Positions 51,244-62,312 of a stretch of DNA of 64,000 nt are shown here, one piece after another. Source of the stretch: Kosakonia oryzendophytica (lineage in GTDB: Bacteria; Pseudomonadota; Gammaproteobacteria; Enterobacterales; Enterobacteriaceae). The translations under genes were made by a program, and so were the position numbers. The DNA is taken from the NCBI RefSeq assembly GCF_900094925.1, contig NZ_FMAY01000001.1:617635-681634 (forward strand). The letters are read 5' to 3'. The notes beneath the pieces are model-generated. The model worked only from the letters and a program-made list of their open reading frames with translations, was not told where the DNA came from and made no database searches. Within the stretch, counting starts at the first letter, position 1; each line of letters begins with the position of its first letter.

Positions 51244-51951
51244 TTATCGCTTCGGCATAAACTGCCGGAACAGTTCCCGGCTTTTTAACGGCTTGCCTCC
51301 AAGATACGGCTTTAACGCAATACGGGTAAAGCGCTTTGCAGCGCGCAACGTGTCGGCATCCGGGAATTCACGTTCAGCCAGCGCACGCAGATGCCGGCCA
51401 GTAAAGGTGCTGTTATCCATTACTACGCTGGCAATAAACCCTTTCTCTTCCCGGTAGCGATAGGTCATCAGGTCATCCACCGGCTCACCGCTGCCCGCAC
51501 AGTGCAGGAAATCAACGCCATAACCCAGATGCCCGAGCAGTGCCAGTTCAAAGCGACGCAGCACAGGTTCCGGCGTGCCGGTTACGCCCGCTAACGCCTG
51601 GATGCAGTGTAAATAGTCGAAGAAGAGTTCGGAGAAGCGGGTCTCATGCTCCAGCACGCGGGCAATAAGCTCATTAACATAAAGGCCGCTGTAGAGCGTG
51701 ATACCACTGAGCGGCAGCGCCAGTGAAACCGCTTCTGCGCTGCGCAGCGTTTTGACTTCGCCACGCCCGCCAAAACGTACAAGCAGAGGGGTAAAAGGCT
51801 GTAATGCGCCTTTAAGATTAGAGCGTTTGGAACGTGCGCCTTTTGCAACAAGGCGCACGCGGCCCGACTCTTCCGTGAAGACGTCCAGCATCAGGCTGGT
51901 TTCGCTCCACGGACGGGAATGGAGGACGAATGCGCGCTGCCATCCTTCCAT
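51244..51951 (-). CDS. recO: DNA repair protein RecO
   Basis: RecO works with RecF and RecR to load RecA on single-stranded DNA covered by SSB. The 235-residue protein starts [20 protein letters not shown], with an N-terminal OB fold and a helical C-terminal domain ([26 protein letters not shown]). It ends at RQFMPKR, seven residues short of E. coli RecO; the missing tail is not conserved. It lies 32 bp after era. Confidence 0.96.
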   Translation of the reverse strand: MEGWQRAFVLHSRPWSETSLMLDVFTEESGRVRLVAKGARSKRSNLKGALQPFTPLLVRFGGRGEVKTLRSAEAVSLALPLSGITLYSGLYVNELIARVLEHETRFSELFFDYLHCIQALAGVTGTPEPVLRRFELALLGHLGYGVDFLHCAGSGEPVDDLMTYRYREEKGFIASVVMDNSTFTGRHLRALAEREFPDADTLRAAKRFTRIALKPYLGGKPLKSRELFRQFMPKR

Positions 51952-51983
51952 CGTGTTCTCGCCGTCTGTCAGGCCATTAACGC

Positions 51984-53692
<1,709 letters not shown>

Positions 53693-53783
53693 CTATACGC
53701 AACGAGGGGGGTTGTCGTTAGTCTGAGGGGAATAATCGCGGAAATAATTCAGGGCGCAACGGGAATAATTGCGCCCTGGTTAA

Positions 53784-54758
53784 TTAATGAATTCCGCCGA
53801 TACGATTCAGTCGTACACCTGTCGGCCATTCACCTTCTTGTTTTTCGAAACTCATCCAGATTGCCGTCGCACGACCAACGAGATTCGCTTCCGGCACGAA
53901 GCCCCAATAACGGCTGTCAGCACTGTTATCGCGGTTATCGCCCATCATGAAATAGTGACCTGGCGGCACAATCCACGTTGCCAGTTGCTGCCCTGGCTGA
54001 CGGTAATAGATGCCAAGCTGATCCTGGGCGATCGGTACAGTCAGAATACGGTGCGTCACCTCACCCAGAGTCTCTTTGCGCTCCGTCAGACGAATGCCAT
54101 CTGCCATGGTTTCGCTTTTAGGCAACTGGAAGAAACCACTGCTTGCTTCACCACCGGAGCGGCGACCAAAGGTCTGCACAAAGTCACTGGCTTCAACATT
54201 GCTGTAGGTGATCGGCAGCGCGTTGCCGCACGCCTGACCGGAGCTGCAGTTTGGCTGCACGGTAACCTGCTTGCTGACCGGGTCGTAACTGACTTTGTCA
54301 CCCGGTACGCCAACCACACGTTTGATGTAATCCAGGCGCGGATCGTCCGGGTATTTAAACACCGCAATATCACCGCGTTTCGGATGACCGGTTGCGATCA
54401 GCGTCTTCTGGTAGATCGGATCTTTAATACCGTAAGCGAATTTTTCCACAAGGATAAAATCGCCGATCAGCAGCGTCGGCATCATTGAACCGGAGGGGAT
54501 CTGGAACGGCTCAAAAATAAACGAACGCACGATCAGTACAATCGCCAGTACCGGGAAAACAGAAGCACCGGTTTCCAGCCAGCCTGGCTTCGGACCGATT
54601 TTCTTCAGCGTTTTTTTATCAAGGGCATCACCTGTCGCAATTTGCGCGGCGGCCTGACGTTCCCGGCGTTTTGGTGCAAAAATAAACTTATCCAGGCACC
54701 ATAAAAGTCCCGTCACCAGCGTCGCGATCACCAGGATCAGGGCAAACATGTTCGCCAT
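53784..54758 (-). CDS. lepB: signal peptidase I
   Basis: LepB removes signal peptides from exported proteins at the periplasmic face of the inner membrane. The 324-residue protein has two N-terminal membrane segments (about 4-22 and 60-77). The catalytic Ser lies in IPSGSMMPTLLIGDF (equivalent to Ser91) and the general-base Lys in RGDIAVFKYP and YIKRVVGVPGD. It also has the GDNRDNSADSRYWG box. Length equals E. coli. It lies 15 bp after lepA. Confidence 0.97.
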   Translation of the reverse strand: MANMFALILVIATLVTGLLWCLDKFIFAPKRRERQAAAQIATGDALDKKTLKKIGPKPGWLETGASVFPVLAIVLIVRSFIFEPFQIPSGSMMPTLLIGDFILVEKFAYGIKDPIYQKTLIATGHPKRGDIAVFKYPDDPRLDYIKRVVGVPGDKVSYDPVSKQVTVQPNCSSGQACGNALPITYSNVEASDFVQTFGRRSGGEASSGFFQLPKSETMADGIRLTERKETLGEVTHRILTVPIAQDQLGIYYRQPGQQLATWIVPPGHYFMMGDNRDNSADSRYWGFVPEANLVGRATAIWMSFEKQEGEWPTGVRLNRIGGIH

Positions 54759-54773
54759 GCCAACTCCTTAAGG

Positions 54774-56573
54774 TTATTTGCTCTCTTTGCCTACGTGCAG
54801 AATGGCAAGGAACGCTTCCTGAGGCAGTTCGACGTTACCGACCTGCTTCATACGTTTCTTACCTTCTTTCTGTTTCTGCAGCAGCTTTTTCTTACGGCTG
54901 ACGTCACCGCCATAGCATTTCGCCAGTACGTTTTTACGCAGCTGTTTTACCGTCGAGCGGGCAATAATGTGGTTGCCGATAGCCGCCTGAATCGCGATAT
55001 CAAACTGCTGGCGAGGGATCAGATCTTTCATCTTCTCCACCAGCTCACGGCCACGGTACGGTGCATTTTCATTGTGGGTGATCAACGCCAGCGCATCGAC
55101 ACGCTCGCCGTTGATTAACACATCCACACGTACCATGTTAGACGCCTGGAAACGTTTGAAGTTGTAATCCAACGATGCATAACCACGCGAGGTGGATTTC
55201 AGACGGTCGAAGAAGTCCAGCACCACTTCCGCCATCGGGATTTCATAGGTCAGCGCTACCTGGTTGCCGTGGTAAACCATGTTGGTTTGCACCCCACGTT
55301 TTTCCACACACAGCGTAATAACGTTACCCAGATACTCCTGCGGCAGCAGCATGTGGCATTCGGCAATCGGCTCGCGTAGCTCTTCAATATTGTTCAACGG
55401 TGGCAGTTTGGACGGACTGTCGACATACACCACTTCTTTGTTCGTGGTTTGCACTTCATACACAACAGTCGGCGCAGTGGTGATCAGATCCAGATCGTAT
55501 TCACGCTCCAGACGTTCCTGAATGATCTCCATATGCAACAGACCGAGGAAGCCACAGCGGAAGCCGAAGCCCAGCGCAGTAGAGCTTTCCGGTTCGTAGA
55601 ACAGGGATGCATCGTTCAGGCTCAGTTTGCCGAGCGCATCACGGAAGTTTTCGTAGTCGTCAGAGCTAACCGGGAACAGACCCGCATAGACCTGCGGTTT
55701 TACCTTTTTGAACCCTGGCAGAGCTTTGTCCGCCGGGTTGCGTGCAGAGGTCAGCGTATCCCCGACCGGTGCGCCGAGAATGTCTTTAATTGCACAGACC
55801 AGCCAGCCCACTTCGCCGCACTTAAGCTCGGTACGATCAACCTGTTTCGGCGTAAAGATGCCGAGACGGTCAGCGTTATACACCTGGCCGGTACTCATAA
55901 CTTTAATTTTGTCGCCTTTGCGCATGGTGCCGTTTTTGATACGCACCAGCGATACCACGCCCAGGTAGTTATCAAACCAGGAGTCGATGATCAGCGCCTG
56001 CAGCGGCGCGTCCGGATCGCCTTCCGGCGGCGGAATGTCCCGCACCAGACGTTCCAGCACATCCGGCACGCCAACACCGGTCTTCGCCGAACAGCGCACC
56101 GCATCTGTCGCGTCGATGCCGACGATATCTTCAATCTCTTCGGCAACGCGCTCAGGATCGGCGGCTGGCAGGTCGATTTTGTTCAGTACCGGCACCACTT
56201 CCAGATCCATTTCGATGGCGGTATAGCAGTTTGCCAGCGTCTGCGCTTCCACGCCCTGACCCGCATCCACCACCAGCAGTGCACCTTCACAGGCGGCCAG
56301 CGAGCGGGAAACCTCATAGGAGAAGTCAACGTGCCCGGGAGTATCGATAAAGTTCAGTTGGTAGGTTTCGCCGTTAAGGGCTTTGTAGTCCAGCGTTACG
56401 CTCTGGGCTTTGATGGTAATACCGCGTTCGCGCTCAAGATCCATGGAGTCCAGCACCTGGGCTTCCATTTCGCGATCGGAAAGACCACCGCAAATCTGGA
56501 TGATACGGTCAGACAGCGTCGACTTACCGTGGTCGATGTGAGCGATGATCGAAAAGTTACGAATATTCTTCAT
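54774..56573 (-). CDS. lepA: elongation factor 4 (LepA)
   Basis: LepA is a ribosome-associated GTPase related to EF-G that affects translation initiation and ribosome biogenesis. The 599-residue product has G1 [13 protein letters not shown], switch [14 protein letters not shown] and [13 protein letters not shown]. Its specific C-terminal domain ends with [18 protein letters not shown] and LHVGKESK. Length equals E. coli LepA. It is first in lepA-lepB, 156 bp after the rseC stop. Confidence 0.98.
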   Translation of the reverse strand: MKNIRNFSIIAHIDHGKSTLSDRIIQICGGLSDREMEAQVLDSMDLERERGITIKAQSVTLDYKALNGETYQLNFIDTPGHVDFSYEVSRSLAACEGALLVVDAGQGVEAQTLANCYTAIEMDLEVVPVLNKIDLPAADPERVAEEIEDIVGIDATDAVRCSAKTGVGVPDVLERLVRDIPPPEGDPDAPLQALIIDSWFDNYLGVVSLVRIKNGTMRKGDKIKVMSTGQVYNADRLGIFTPKQVDRTELKCGEVGWLVCAIKDILGAPVGDTLTSARNPADKALPGFKKVKPQVYAGLFPVSSDDYENFRDALGKLSLNDASLFYEPESSTALGFGFRCGFLGLLHMEIIQERLEREYDLDLITTAPTVVYEVQTTNKEVVYVDSPSKLPPLNNIEELREPIAECHMLLPQEYLGNVITLCVEKRGVQTNMVYHGNQVALTYEIPMAEVVLDFFDRLKSTSRGYASLDYNFKRFQASNMVRVDVLINGERVDALALITHNENAPYRGRELVEKMKDLIPRQQFDIAIQAAIGNHIIARSTVKQLRKNVLAKCYGGDVSRKKKLLQKQKEGKKRMKQVGNVELPQEAFLAILHVGKESK

Positions 56574-56729
56574 ATAGTGAGATTTTATGCCTTACGAGTA
56601 ACTAAGAGGCCTGTTCGCGCCTGACGTCAAATGTACTTAAACGCCGCATTCTACACTACAACCGCAATGCGGGGAAATGCTCATACCAGCAAGAAAAATG
56701 CCGCTTTTTTCACCGTTACAAGGGTGAAA

Positions 56730-57209
56730 TTACGGGCGGCTTTCAGTGGAAGCATCGTCGACGCGAACAAGGTTCGGAGGTAAACCTACGCTAATGATGA
56801 TGGGTTGCCATTCGCTGCGGGAAGCCAGTTTGGGCGAGAGTCCTCGTGCCAGTAAAAAACCGCCAACACCGCCGAGCACCGCACCGCACAGCGCCGCAAG
56901 ATCGTGACCAAACAGCGCCTGGAAAATGGCGCCCAGGACAAACAACCCAACCAGCGGCGACATATACACCAGCAGAGCCGATCCCAGCAAACTGGCTTCG
57001 GCAATACCGAGTTCAACTTTTTGCCCGGCCACCAGCGGCTCTGCGCTGGGTACGGCAATGGTATGGCTGGTTTGCGGACCTAACTTATTCAACACGCGGC
57101 TACCGCAGCCCGCGCGGGAGGCGCAACTGCTGCAGGAGGCTTTGACGTCACATTCGACTAATGCTTCACCGTTACGCCATGAAACGACGGTAGCCCACTC
57201 TTTAATCAT
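56730..57209 (-). CDS. rseC: SoxR-reducing system protein RseC
   Basis: RseC is an inner-membrane protein that with the Rsx complex keeps SoxR reduced. It was first described as a sigma-E modulator. The 159-residue protein has a cysteine cluster CSSCASRAGCG near residue 26 and two membrane segments (about 77-115: LLVYMSPLVGLFVLGAIFQ, LCGAVLGGVGGFLLARGL). It overlaps rseB by 4 bp and is last in the sigma-E operon. A short ATTTCACC/GGTGAAA hairpin (56708-56729) follows. Confidence 0.95.
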   Translation of the reverse strand: MIKEWATVVSWRNGEALVECDVKASCSSCASRAGCGSRVLNKLGPQTSHTIAVPSAEPLVAGQKVELGIAEASLLGSALLVYMSPLVGLFVLGAIFQALFGHDLAALCGAVLGGVGGFLLARGLSPKLASRSEWQPIIISVGLPPNLVRVDDASTESRP

Positions 57210-58159
57210 TGTGTGGCCTTGAATTTGAGGCTATCCGCAATGCGTTTTGCGGTTTGTGGAGGGAGTTCGCCTACGATGGTAATTTCGGCATTGTCACGAA
57301 CCGTGGTGCTAACCGTGCGACGGCCGGTACGCAGGACCTGATCGCTACTGTTCTGGTTTGCGCGGTTCACGTTAATCGAGAAGCTAAATAAGCCGTCTGA
57401 ATAAAGGCGCGACTCAACGGGAACATCCACCGTTGGCAACTGGCGACGACTGCTGGCCACCTCGCTAAATCCTTCTGGTAACCAGGACGGCCCCCAATTG
57501 AAGTCAACTTTATCCCCCGCAGGGACCGAAAGCAGAGGCGGTAAACTGGCTTTTGCCAGCGTTTGCATGCTGTTCGCAACCTGCGTGTTCACGGAAAACG
57601 CGATCACGCGGAACTGTTCGAGAGTTTCGCCATCGCGATCGAGTAAGTCGACGCGCATTGGCAGGCGTGTTTCCGAATCCATCCAGACGATGTAACTGTA
57701 ACGGGTGCCGTCACGGGCAACAACGCGGATAACCTCACACAGTCTGTCGGCAATACGTGTACGTCCTACAGAAATGAAATCATAGTAGGAAGAGAGACGC
57801 TTAAAATCGGTATAAACCAGCGTAGGCAGCGAATCGACGATGTAGTTGCCGTTCAGCGTAAACGGCTCAAGACCCGGCTCAAAGTAGCTGATCTCATTAC
57901 CACGCTGCACCACTTCGCGGCGAGGACCGTCCATTTGCAGCATTTGGGCCAGAGGCTGGTCGTTCAGGCGCGCATGGCGGTAGCGTAACGACTCCACTCC
58001 CTGCTTATTGATGCTGATAAAAGACAGTTCGTAGTTGAGCGACTGACTCGCCACGTTCATTTGCTGCAACAACGCCCCGGACGAAACATCAGCCGAGGCG
58101 TTAGCAGAGAAGAACAGACCAGCAGCCACAAAAGACATGGCACACCAAAGTTGCTTCAT
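57206..58159 (-). CDS. rseB: sigma-E regulatory protein RseB
   Basis: RseB is the periplasmic protein that binds the RseA periplasmic domain and blocks its DegS cleavage until mislocalised lipopolysaccharide is bound. The 317-residue product has a signal peptide (MKQLWCAMSFVAAGLFFSANASA). The two MucB/RseB domains contain GNYIVDSLPTLVYTDF and WGPSWLPEGFSEVASSRRQL. Its start overlaps the rseA stop codon by one base (TAATG type), so the operon is translationally coupled. Confidence 0.96.
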   Translation of the reverse strand: MKQLWCAMSFVAAGLFFSANASADVSSGALLQQMNVASQSLNYELSFISINKQGVESLRYRHARLNDQPLAQMLQMDGPRREVVQRGNEISYFEPGLEPFTLNGNYIVDSLPTLVYTDFKRLSSYYDFISVGRTRIADRLCEVIRVVARDGTRYSYIVWMDSETRLPMRVDLLDRDGETLEQFRVIAFSVNTQVANSMQTLAKASLPPLLSVPAGDKVDFNWGPSWLPEGFSEVASSRRQLPTVDVPVESRLYSDGLFSFSINVNRANQNSSDQVLRTGRRTVSTTVRDNAEITIVGELPPQTAKRIADSLKFKATQ

Positions 58160-58809
58160 TACTGCGATTGCGTTCCTAAAGTTTGATTTCCTGGCACCTG
58201 CACAGCAGCCTGCTGCGTTTGCGCCTGCTCAAACTGAAGCTGTTCTGCATGCAGGCGTCGTTGCAGTTCGTAGTCCTGCAGCATTGCATTGATACGACGG
58301 CGCTGCTCCTGCGCTTGCTGTTGCTGACCGGCGGTTGCGGTAGCATCAGACGGAACACCCAGACTTACCGGACTGGCTTTACCCATCATCGGCAGCGTGT
58401 TAAACACCGGGCCTTCGGGCTGCTGGGTTGATTCAGCTGAGCCATTATAGTGCTGAACGCCAACAATTACAGCTAACGATACGCATGCAGCCACGCCCAT
58501 TTGGGTAAGCTGGCTTGCCCACGGGCGAACCTTATGCCAGAACGGCATTTTCTGCCACTGGTGCGGGGCGGGTTGCGCTTCGGGAATCAATGGCGCGGTC
58601 GGTTGAACGGCGTCATTCTCAATCGCGGCCATGACTCGGGCTGAGATATCGAAATGGATGACATCGGCGGTATCACCGCGCATTGCATCGCGGATGAGGT
58701 GATAGCTTTCCCATGTTTGCTGCAATTGCGGATCCTGAGACAGCTCCGCGAGCAGCTCGTTATCCAGCGTTTCACCATCCATTAAAGCGGAAAGTTTTTC
58801 TTTCTGCAT
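58159..58809 (-). CDS. rseA: anti-sigma-E factor RseA
   Basis: RseA is the single-pass inner-membrane anti-sigma factor that holds RpoE inactive and is cut by DegS and RseP under envelope stress. The 216-residue product from MQKEKLSALMDGETLDNELL has an N-terminal RpoE-binding helix bundle, a membrane span at about 100-118 (GVAACVSLAVIVGV) and a Gln-rich periplasmic tail. ATG 58809 was chosen over 58875 by family length (E. coli 216). It lies 31 bp after rpoE. Confidence 0.96.
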   Translation of the reverse strand: MQKEKLSALMDGETLDNELLAELSQDPQLQQTWESYHLIRDAMRGDTADVIHFDISARVMAAIENDAVQPTAPLIPEAQPAPHQWQKMPFWHKVRPWASQLTQMGVAACVSLAVIVGVQHYNGSAESTQQPEGPVFNTLPMMGKASPVSLGVPSDATATAGQQQQAQEQRRRINAMLQDYELQRRLHAEQLQFEQAQTQQAAVQVPGNQTLGTQSQ

Positions 58810-58840
58810 GCCTAATACCTTTTTCAGTATCCCGCTATCG

Positions 58841-59416
58841 TCAACGCCTGATAAGCGGTTGAACTTTATTATCAATAGCTTCCCGCGCTCGGAAGATACG
58901 TGAACGTACCGTACCTACCGGGCAATCCATGATGGCCGCAATTTCTTCATAGCTCATGCCATCCAACTCCCGCAACGTAATTGCCATGCGTAAATCTTCC
59001 GGGAGCGACTCAATAGTACGGAAAACTATTTGTCTCAGTTCTTCTGACAACATTAAGTTCTCAGGGTTCGAAATTTCTTTCAGTGCACCGCCACTTTCGA
59101 AGTTTTCTGCATCAATGGCATCCACATCACTGGATGGCGGCCTGCGCCCTTGGGCAACCAGGTAGTTTTTGGCCGTGTTAACGGCAATACGGTACAGCCA
59201 GGTATAAAAAGCACTATCTCCCCTGAACGAATCAAGCGCGCGATAGGCCTTTATAAATGACTCTTGTACGACATCAGGCACATCTCCGGAAGGAACATAA
59301 CGGGAAACCAGACTCGCCACTTTGTGCTGGTAGCGCACCACCAGTAAGTTGAACGCTTTCTGATCTCCTTTCTGTACCCTTTCGACAAGGACCTGATCCG
59401 TTAACTGCTCGCTCAT
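58841..59416 (-). CDS. rpoE: RNA polymerase sigma-E factor
   Basis: RpoE is the extracytoplasmic-function sigma factor for envelope stress. The 191-residue protein starts MSEQLTDQVLVERVQKGDQK. It has region 2 (ESFIKAYRALDSFRGDSAFYTWLYRIAVNTAKNY) and region 4 with a helix-turn-helix (SYEEIAAIMDCPVGTVRSRIFRAREAI). The upstream in-frame TTG at 59473 was rejected. Leader and promoter sequences lie at 59417-59530. Confidence 0.97.
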   Translation of the reverse strand: MSEQLTDQVLVERVQKGDQKAFNLLVVRYQHKVASLVSRYVPSGDVPDVVQESFIKAYRALDSFRGDSAFYTWLYRIAVNTAKNYLVAQGRRPPSSDVDAIDAENFESGGALKEISNPENLMLSEELRQIVFRTIESLPEDLRMAITLRELDGMSYEEIAAIMDCPVGTVRSRIFRAREAIDNKVQPLIRR

Positions 59417-59500
59417 CCGAGGTAAAATCTCCCCAAAACCAATTTCCACGCGTATCCAGAAACGCCACTCCAATACTGCAATCTATGAGCAAGCAGCCAA

Positions 59501-59528
59501 TTAGAGAGCAGGTTCGTGATAAAGTTCC
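59501..59528 (-). promoter_or_regulatory. sigma-E-dependent promoter of rpoE
   Basis: On the minus strand GGAACTT (59522-59528), 16 bases, then TCTAA (59501-59505) matches the sigma-E promoter pattern GGAACTT-N15/16-TCTRA. It lies about 85 bp before the rpoE ATG, consistent with autoregulation. Confidence 0.85.
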
Positions 59529-59816
59529 GTTACGCCTTTGTTTTTGTGCATCGTTCTACAGACTTTTCATTATCACTCATTATAAGTCTACAAACCCTGC
59601 ACACTGTGTTTTCTCAAAGAAAAGACCTTAAGATCGCCAGAGAGTATCGCAATATCGCTTTTTTTTCATCACTAATAAGCGCTTACTAACAATCAGATCC
59701 CTGTTTCCCCTTCCCTGACTCTCATCCCGCCTTTTTATACAATGTTTAGTGCTTAATACAAAAATCAAAAAAAACAGTGCCTGGTCACCTTTCATAGTGC
59801 TATGCTGGCCGGACCT

Positions 59817-59834
59817 TGTTTAGTAAATTAAACA
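59817..59834 (+). promoter_or_regulatory. NadR operator of nadB
   Basis: TGTTTA-GTAAAT-TAAACA is a perfect inverted repeat matching the NadR box TGTTTA-N6-TAAACA. It ends 6 bp before the nadB start codon, so repression by NadR with high NAD is inferred. Confidence 0.9.
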
Positions 59835-59840
59835 CGAATT

Positions 59841-61460
59841 ATGAAAACGACGCCTGAATTCTCTTGTGATGTCCTGGTCATTGGCAGCGGTGCCGCAGGG
59901 CTCTCCGTGGCATTGCGTCTTGCGGCGCAGCATCGTGTGATCGTCCTCAGCAAAGGGCCAATCAGCGAAGGCTCCACCTTCTATGCGCAAGGGGGCATTG
60001 CGGCGGTATTTGATGAAACGGACAGCATTGAATCCCATGTCGAAGATACATTGATTGCCGGTGCCGGTATTGTCGATCGCCAGGCGGCAGAGTTTGTCGC
60101 CGGGAATGCGCGCCAGTGTGTACAGTGGCTTATCGATCAGGGTGTGTTATTTGATACCGAGGTAACGGCGAACGGCGAGCCGGGTTACCACCTCACCCGC
60201 GAAGGCGGGCATAGTCACCGCAGGATCCTCCACGCGGCCGATGCCACCGGCAAAGAAGTCGAAAATACGCTGGTTAGCCAAGCCCTCAATCACCCCAATA
60301 TTCGCGTATTGGAACGCTGTAATGCGGTAGATCTGATTATTTCGGACAAAATCGGTCTGCCTGGTGCCCGACGCGTCGTCGGAGCATGGGTATGGAACCG
60401 GAATAAAGAACAAGTCGAAACCTGTCAGGCTAAAGCGGTTGTACTGGCGACCGGCGGCGCATCCAAGGTGTATCAGTACACCACGAACCCGGATATTGCC
60501 TCCGGCGATGGCATCGCCATGGCCTGGCGCGCCGGTTGCCGGGTCGCAAACCTGGAGTTTAATCAGTTTCATCCCACTGCCCTCTTCCATCCACAAGCGC
60601 GCAATTTCCTGCTAACGGAAGCGTTGCGCGGCGAAGGTGCGTATCTGAAACGCCCGGATGGCTCCCGCTTTATGCCGGATTTTGATGCGCGAGGCGAGTT
60701 GGCCCCGCGTGATATTGTGGCGCGCGCTATCGATCATGAAATGAAACGCCTCGGCGTGGACTGCATGTATCTCGATATCAGTCATAAGCCGGAAGCATTT
60801 GTCCGTCAGCATTTCCCGATGATTTATGAAAAGCTGCTCGGTCTGGGCCTTGACCTGACGAAAGAACCAATACCGATCGTCCCTGCCGCGCACTATACCT
60901 GTGGCGGGGTGATGATAGACGATCGCGGGCGTACCGATGTGGACGGATTATATGCCGTAGGGGAAGTGAGTTATTCCGGGCTGCACGGTGCAAACCGCAT
61001 GGCATCAAACTCACTGCTTGAATGTCTGGTCTATGGCTGGTCAGCGGCGGAAGATATTTCCCACAGAATGCCGGATATTGATGCTGTGACGGAATTACCG
61101 GCATGGGATGAGAGCCGCGTCGACGACGCAGACGAGCGCGTGATCCTGCAACATAACTGGCACGAGCTGCGCCTGTTTATGTGGGATTATGTCGGCATCG
61201 TCCGTACCACCAAGCGCCTGGAACGCGCACTGCGCCGCATTACATTACTGCAACAGGAAATTGACGAGTACTACGCTCACTTCCGCGTTTCCAATAATCT
61301 GCTGGAACTGCGCAATCTGGTGCAGGTAGCGGAGTTGATTGTACGTTGCGCTATGGCGCGTAAAGAGAGCCGTGGGCTGCATTACACGCTGGACTATCCG
61401 GATTTACTGCCCAACTCCGGCCCAACGGTGCTCTCGCCGCGCGGTTACATAAATATGTAG
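59841..61460 (+). CDS. nadB: L-aspartate oxidase
   Basis: NadB oxidises L-aspartate to iminoaspartate, the first step of de novo NAD synthesis, using FAD. The 539-residue protein starts [20 protein letters not shown], with the FAD motif [14 protein letters not shown]. The active-site region has [14 protein letters not shown], and [20 protein letters not shown] follows with the C-terminal helical domain. A NadR box overlaps its leader. The last 16 bases overlap the 3' end of trmN6 on the opposite strand. Confidence 0.97.
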   Translation: MKTTPEFSCDVLVIGSGAAGLSVALRLAAQHRVIVLSKGPISEGSTFYAQGGIAAVFDETDSIESHVEDTLIAGAGIVDRQAAEFVAGNARQCVQWLIDQGVLFDTEVTANGEPGYHLTREGGHSHRRILHAADATGKEVENTLVSQALNHPNIRVLERCNAVDLIISDKIGLPGARRVVGAWVWNRNKEQVETCQAKAVVLATGGASKVYQYTTNPDIASGDGIAMAWRAGCRVANLEFNQFHPTALFHPQARNFLLTEALRGEGAYLKRPDGSRFMPDFDARGELAPRDIVARAIDHEMKRLGVDCMYLDISHKPEAFVRQHFPMIYEKLLGLGLDLTKEPIPIVPAAHYTCGGVMIDDRGRTDVDGLYAVGEVSYSGLHGANRMASNSLLECLVYGWSAAEDISHRMPDIDAVTELPAWDESRVDDADERVILQHNWHELRLFMWDYVGIVRTTKRLERALRRITLLQQEIDEYYAHFRVSNNLLELRNLVQVAELIVRCAMARKESRGLHYTLDYPDLLPNSGPTVLSPRGYINM

Positions 61461-62182
61461 AAAGCCTGCGTCAGCGCGGTATAGCTCTCGGAGTAGCGCT
61501 GATCCGGCCCGCGGATCACCAAACGGTCGGCAAAAAACTCCCCCGGACGCGGAGAGTATGCCAGTAACACGCGGTGCGGCAGACGCCCTTCCGTCTCGGC
61601 AACATCCGTACGCAAACGCAGATGCCAGCCAATGCTCTGCGCTTTGCGGGTGAACGCATCGCCTGCATCCACTGGCAACACGACGCAGAAAAAGCCTTCT
61701 TCGGTAATCAGTGTCGCGGCAATCTCTAGCAGAGCCTGGTGATCCAGTGAGGTGGTGTAGCGTGCACGGTCGCGCTCAGGCGTTGCGCATTTTACGCCTT
61801 CCTCAAAATAGGGGGGATTGCTGACGATCAGATCGTAGCGAACCGTATTCTTATTGCTCCACTGACGGATATCGGCGGTATGCACAATAACACGCCCGGA
61901 CCACGGCGAGGCCTGCACGTTTTCCTGCGCCTGCGCAGCCGCCTGATCGTCCAGCTCGACCGCATCGATCATCACAGTCTGTGGCGTACGCTGAGCGAGC
62001 ATCAGTGCCAATAAGCCGCTACCCGTGCCGATATCCAGTATATGTCGGGCATTCGATACCGGCGACCATGCGCCTAACATCACGCCATCGGTGCCAACTT
62101 TCATGGCGCAACGGTCATGCGCAACAAAGAATTCTTTGAACGTGAAGCCATCACGGCGAAACTGAGCCTTTGGCTGGGACAT
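61445..62182 (-). CDS. trmN: tRNA1(Val) (adenine37-N6)-methyltransferase
   Basis: TrmN6 (YfiC) methylates N6 of A37 in tRNA1-Val. The 245-residue protein has the SAM motif [17 protein letters not shown] (about 48-64), [11 protein letters not shown] and the catalytic NPPY motif (SNPPYFEEG, about 122-130). The start [20 protein letters not shown] agrees with the E. coli protein. It is convergent with nadB with a 16-bp overlap and divergent from srmB. Confidence 0.95.
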   Translation of the reverse strand: MSQPKAQFRRDGFTFKEFFVAHDRCAMKVGTDGVMLGAWSPVSNARHILDIGTGSGLLALMLAQRTPQTVMIDAVELDDQAAAQAQENVQASPWSGRVIVHTADIRQWSNKNTVRYDLIVSNPPYFEEGVKCATPERDRARYTTSLDHQALLEIAATLITEEGFFCVVLPVDAGDAFTRKAQSIGWHLRLRTDVAETEGRLPHRVLLAYSPRPGEFFADRLVIRGPDQRYSESYTALTQAFYIFM

Positions 62183-62312
62183 CTCTACAACCTCAATACG
62201 GAAAACAGGTGTAGCATAGGTGAAAGCGAAGCCCCGGAAAAGCGATAAGCAGACAACAGATGAAGATTGCAGCCGTAACGTCTATAATCAGCGCCCCACA
62301 CAGAGGTAGATC

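Larger units (their letters stand above)
59417..59840. promoter_or_regulatory. rpoE-nadB divergent control region
   Basis: This region of 424 bp has no conserved protein gene. The rpoE side carries a sigma-E promoter (59501-59528) and a leader with an out-of-frame ORF reaching into rpoE. The nadB side carries a TATGCT -10-like box (59801-59806) and a perfect NadR box. In between is AT-rich sequence with no clear structure. A weaker NadR-like sequence TGTTTA-N6-AATACA is at 59743-59760. Confidence 0.6.

Noticed and set aside
55449..56624. 391-codon ORF antisense to lepA
   Set aside because: The composition (Arg, His, Gln, Phe) and full overlap with lepA mark it as a shadow frame.
56708..56729. 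Possible terminator of the rpoE-rseABC operon
   Set aside because: TTTCACC/GGTGAAA is a 7-bp AT-rich stem without an immediate U-run on the minus strand, so I mention it under rseC but do not call it.
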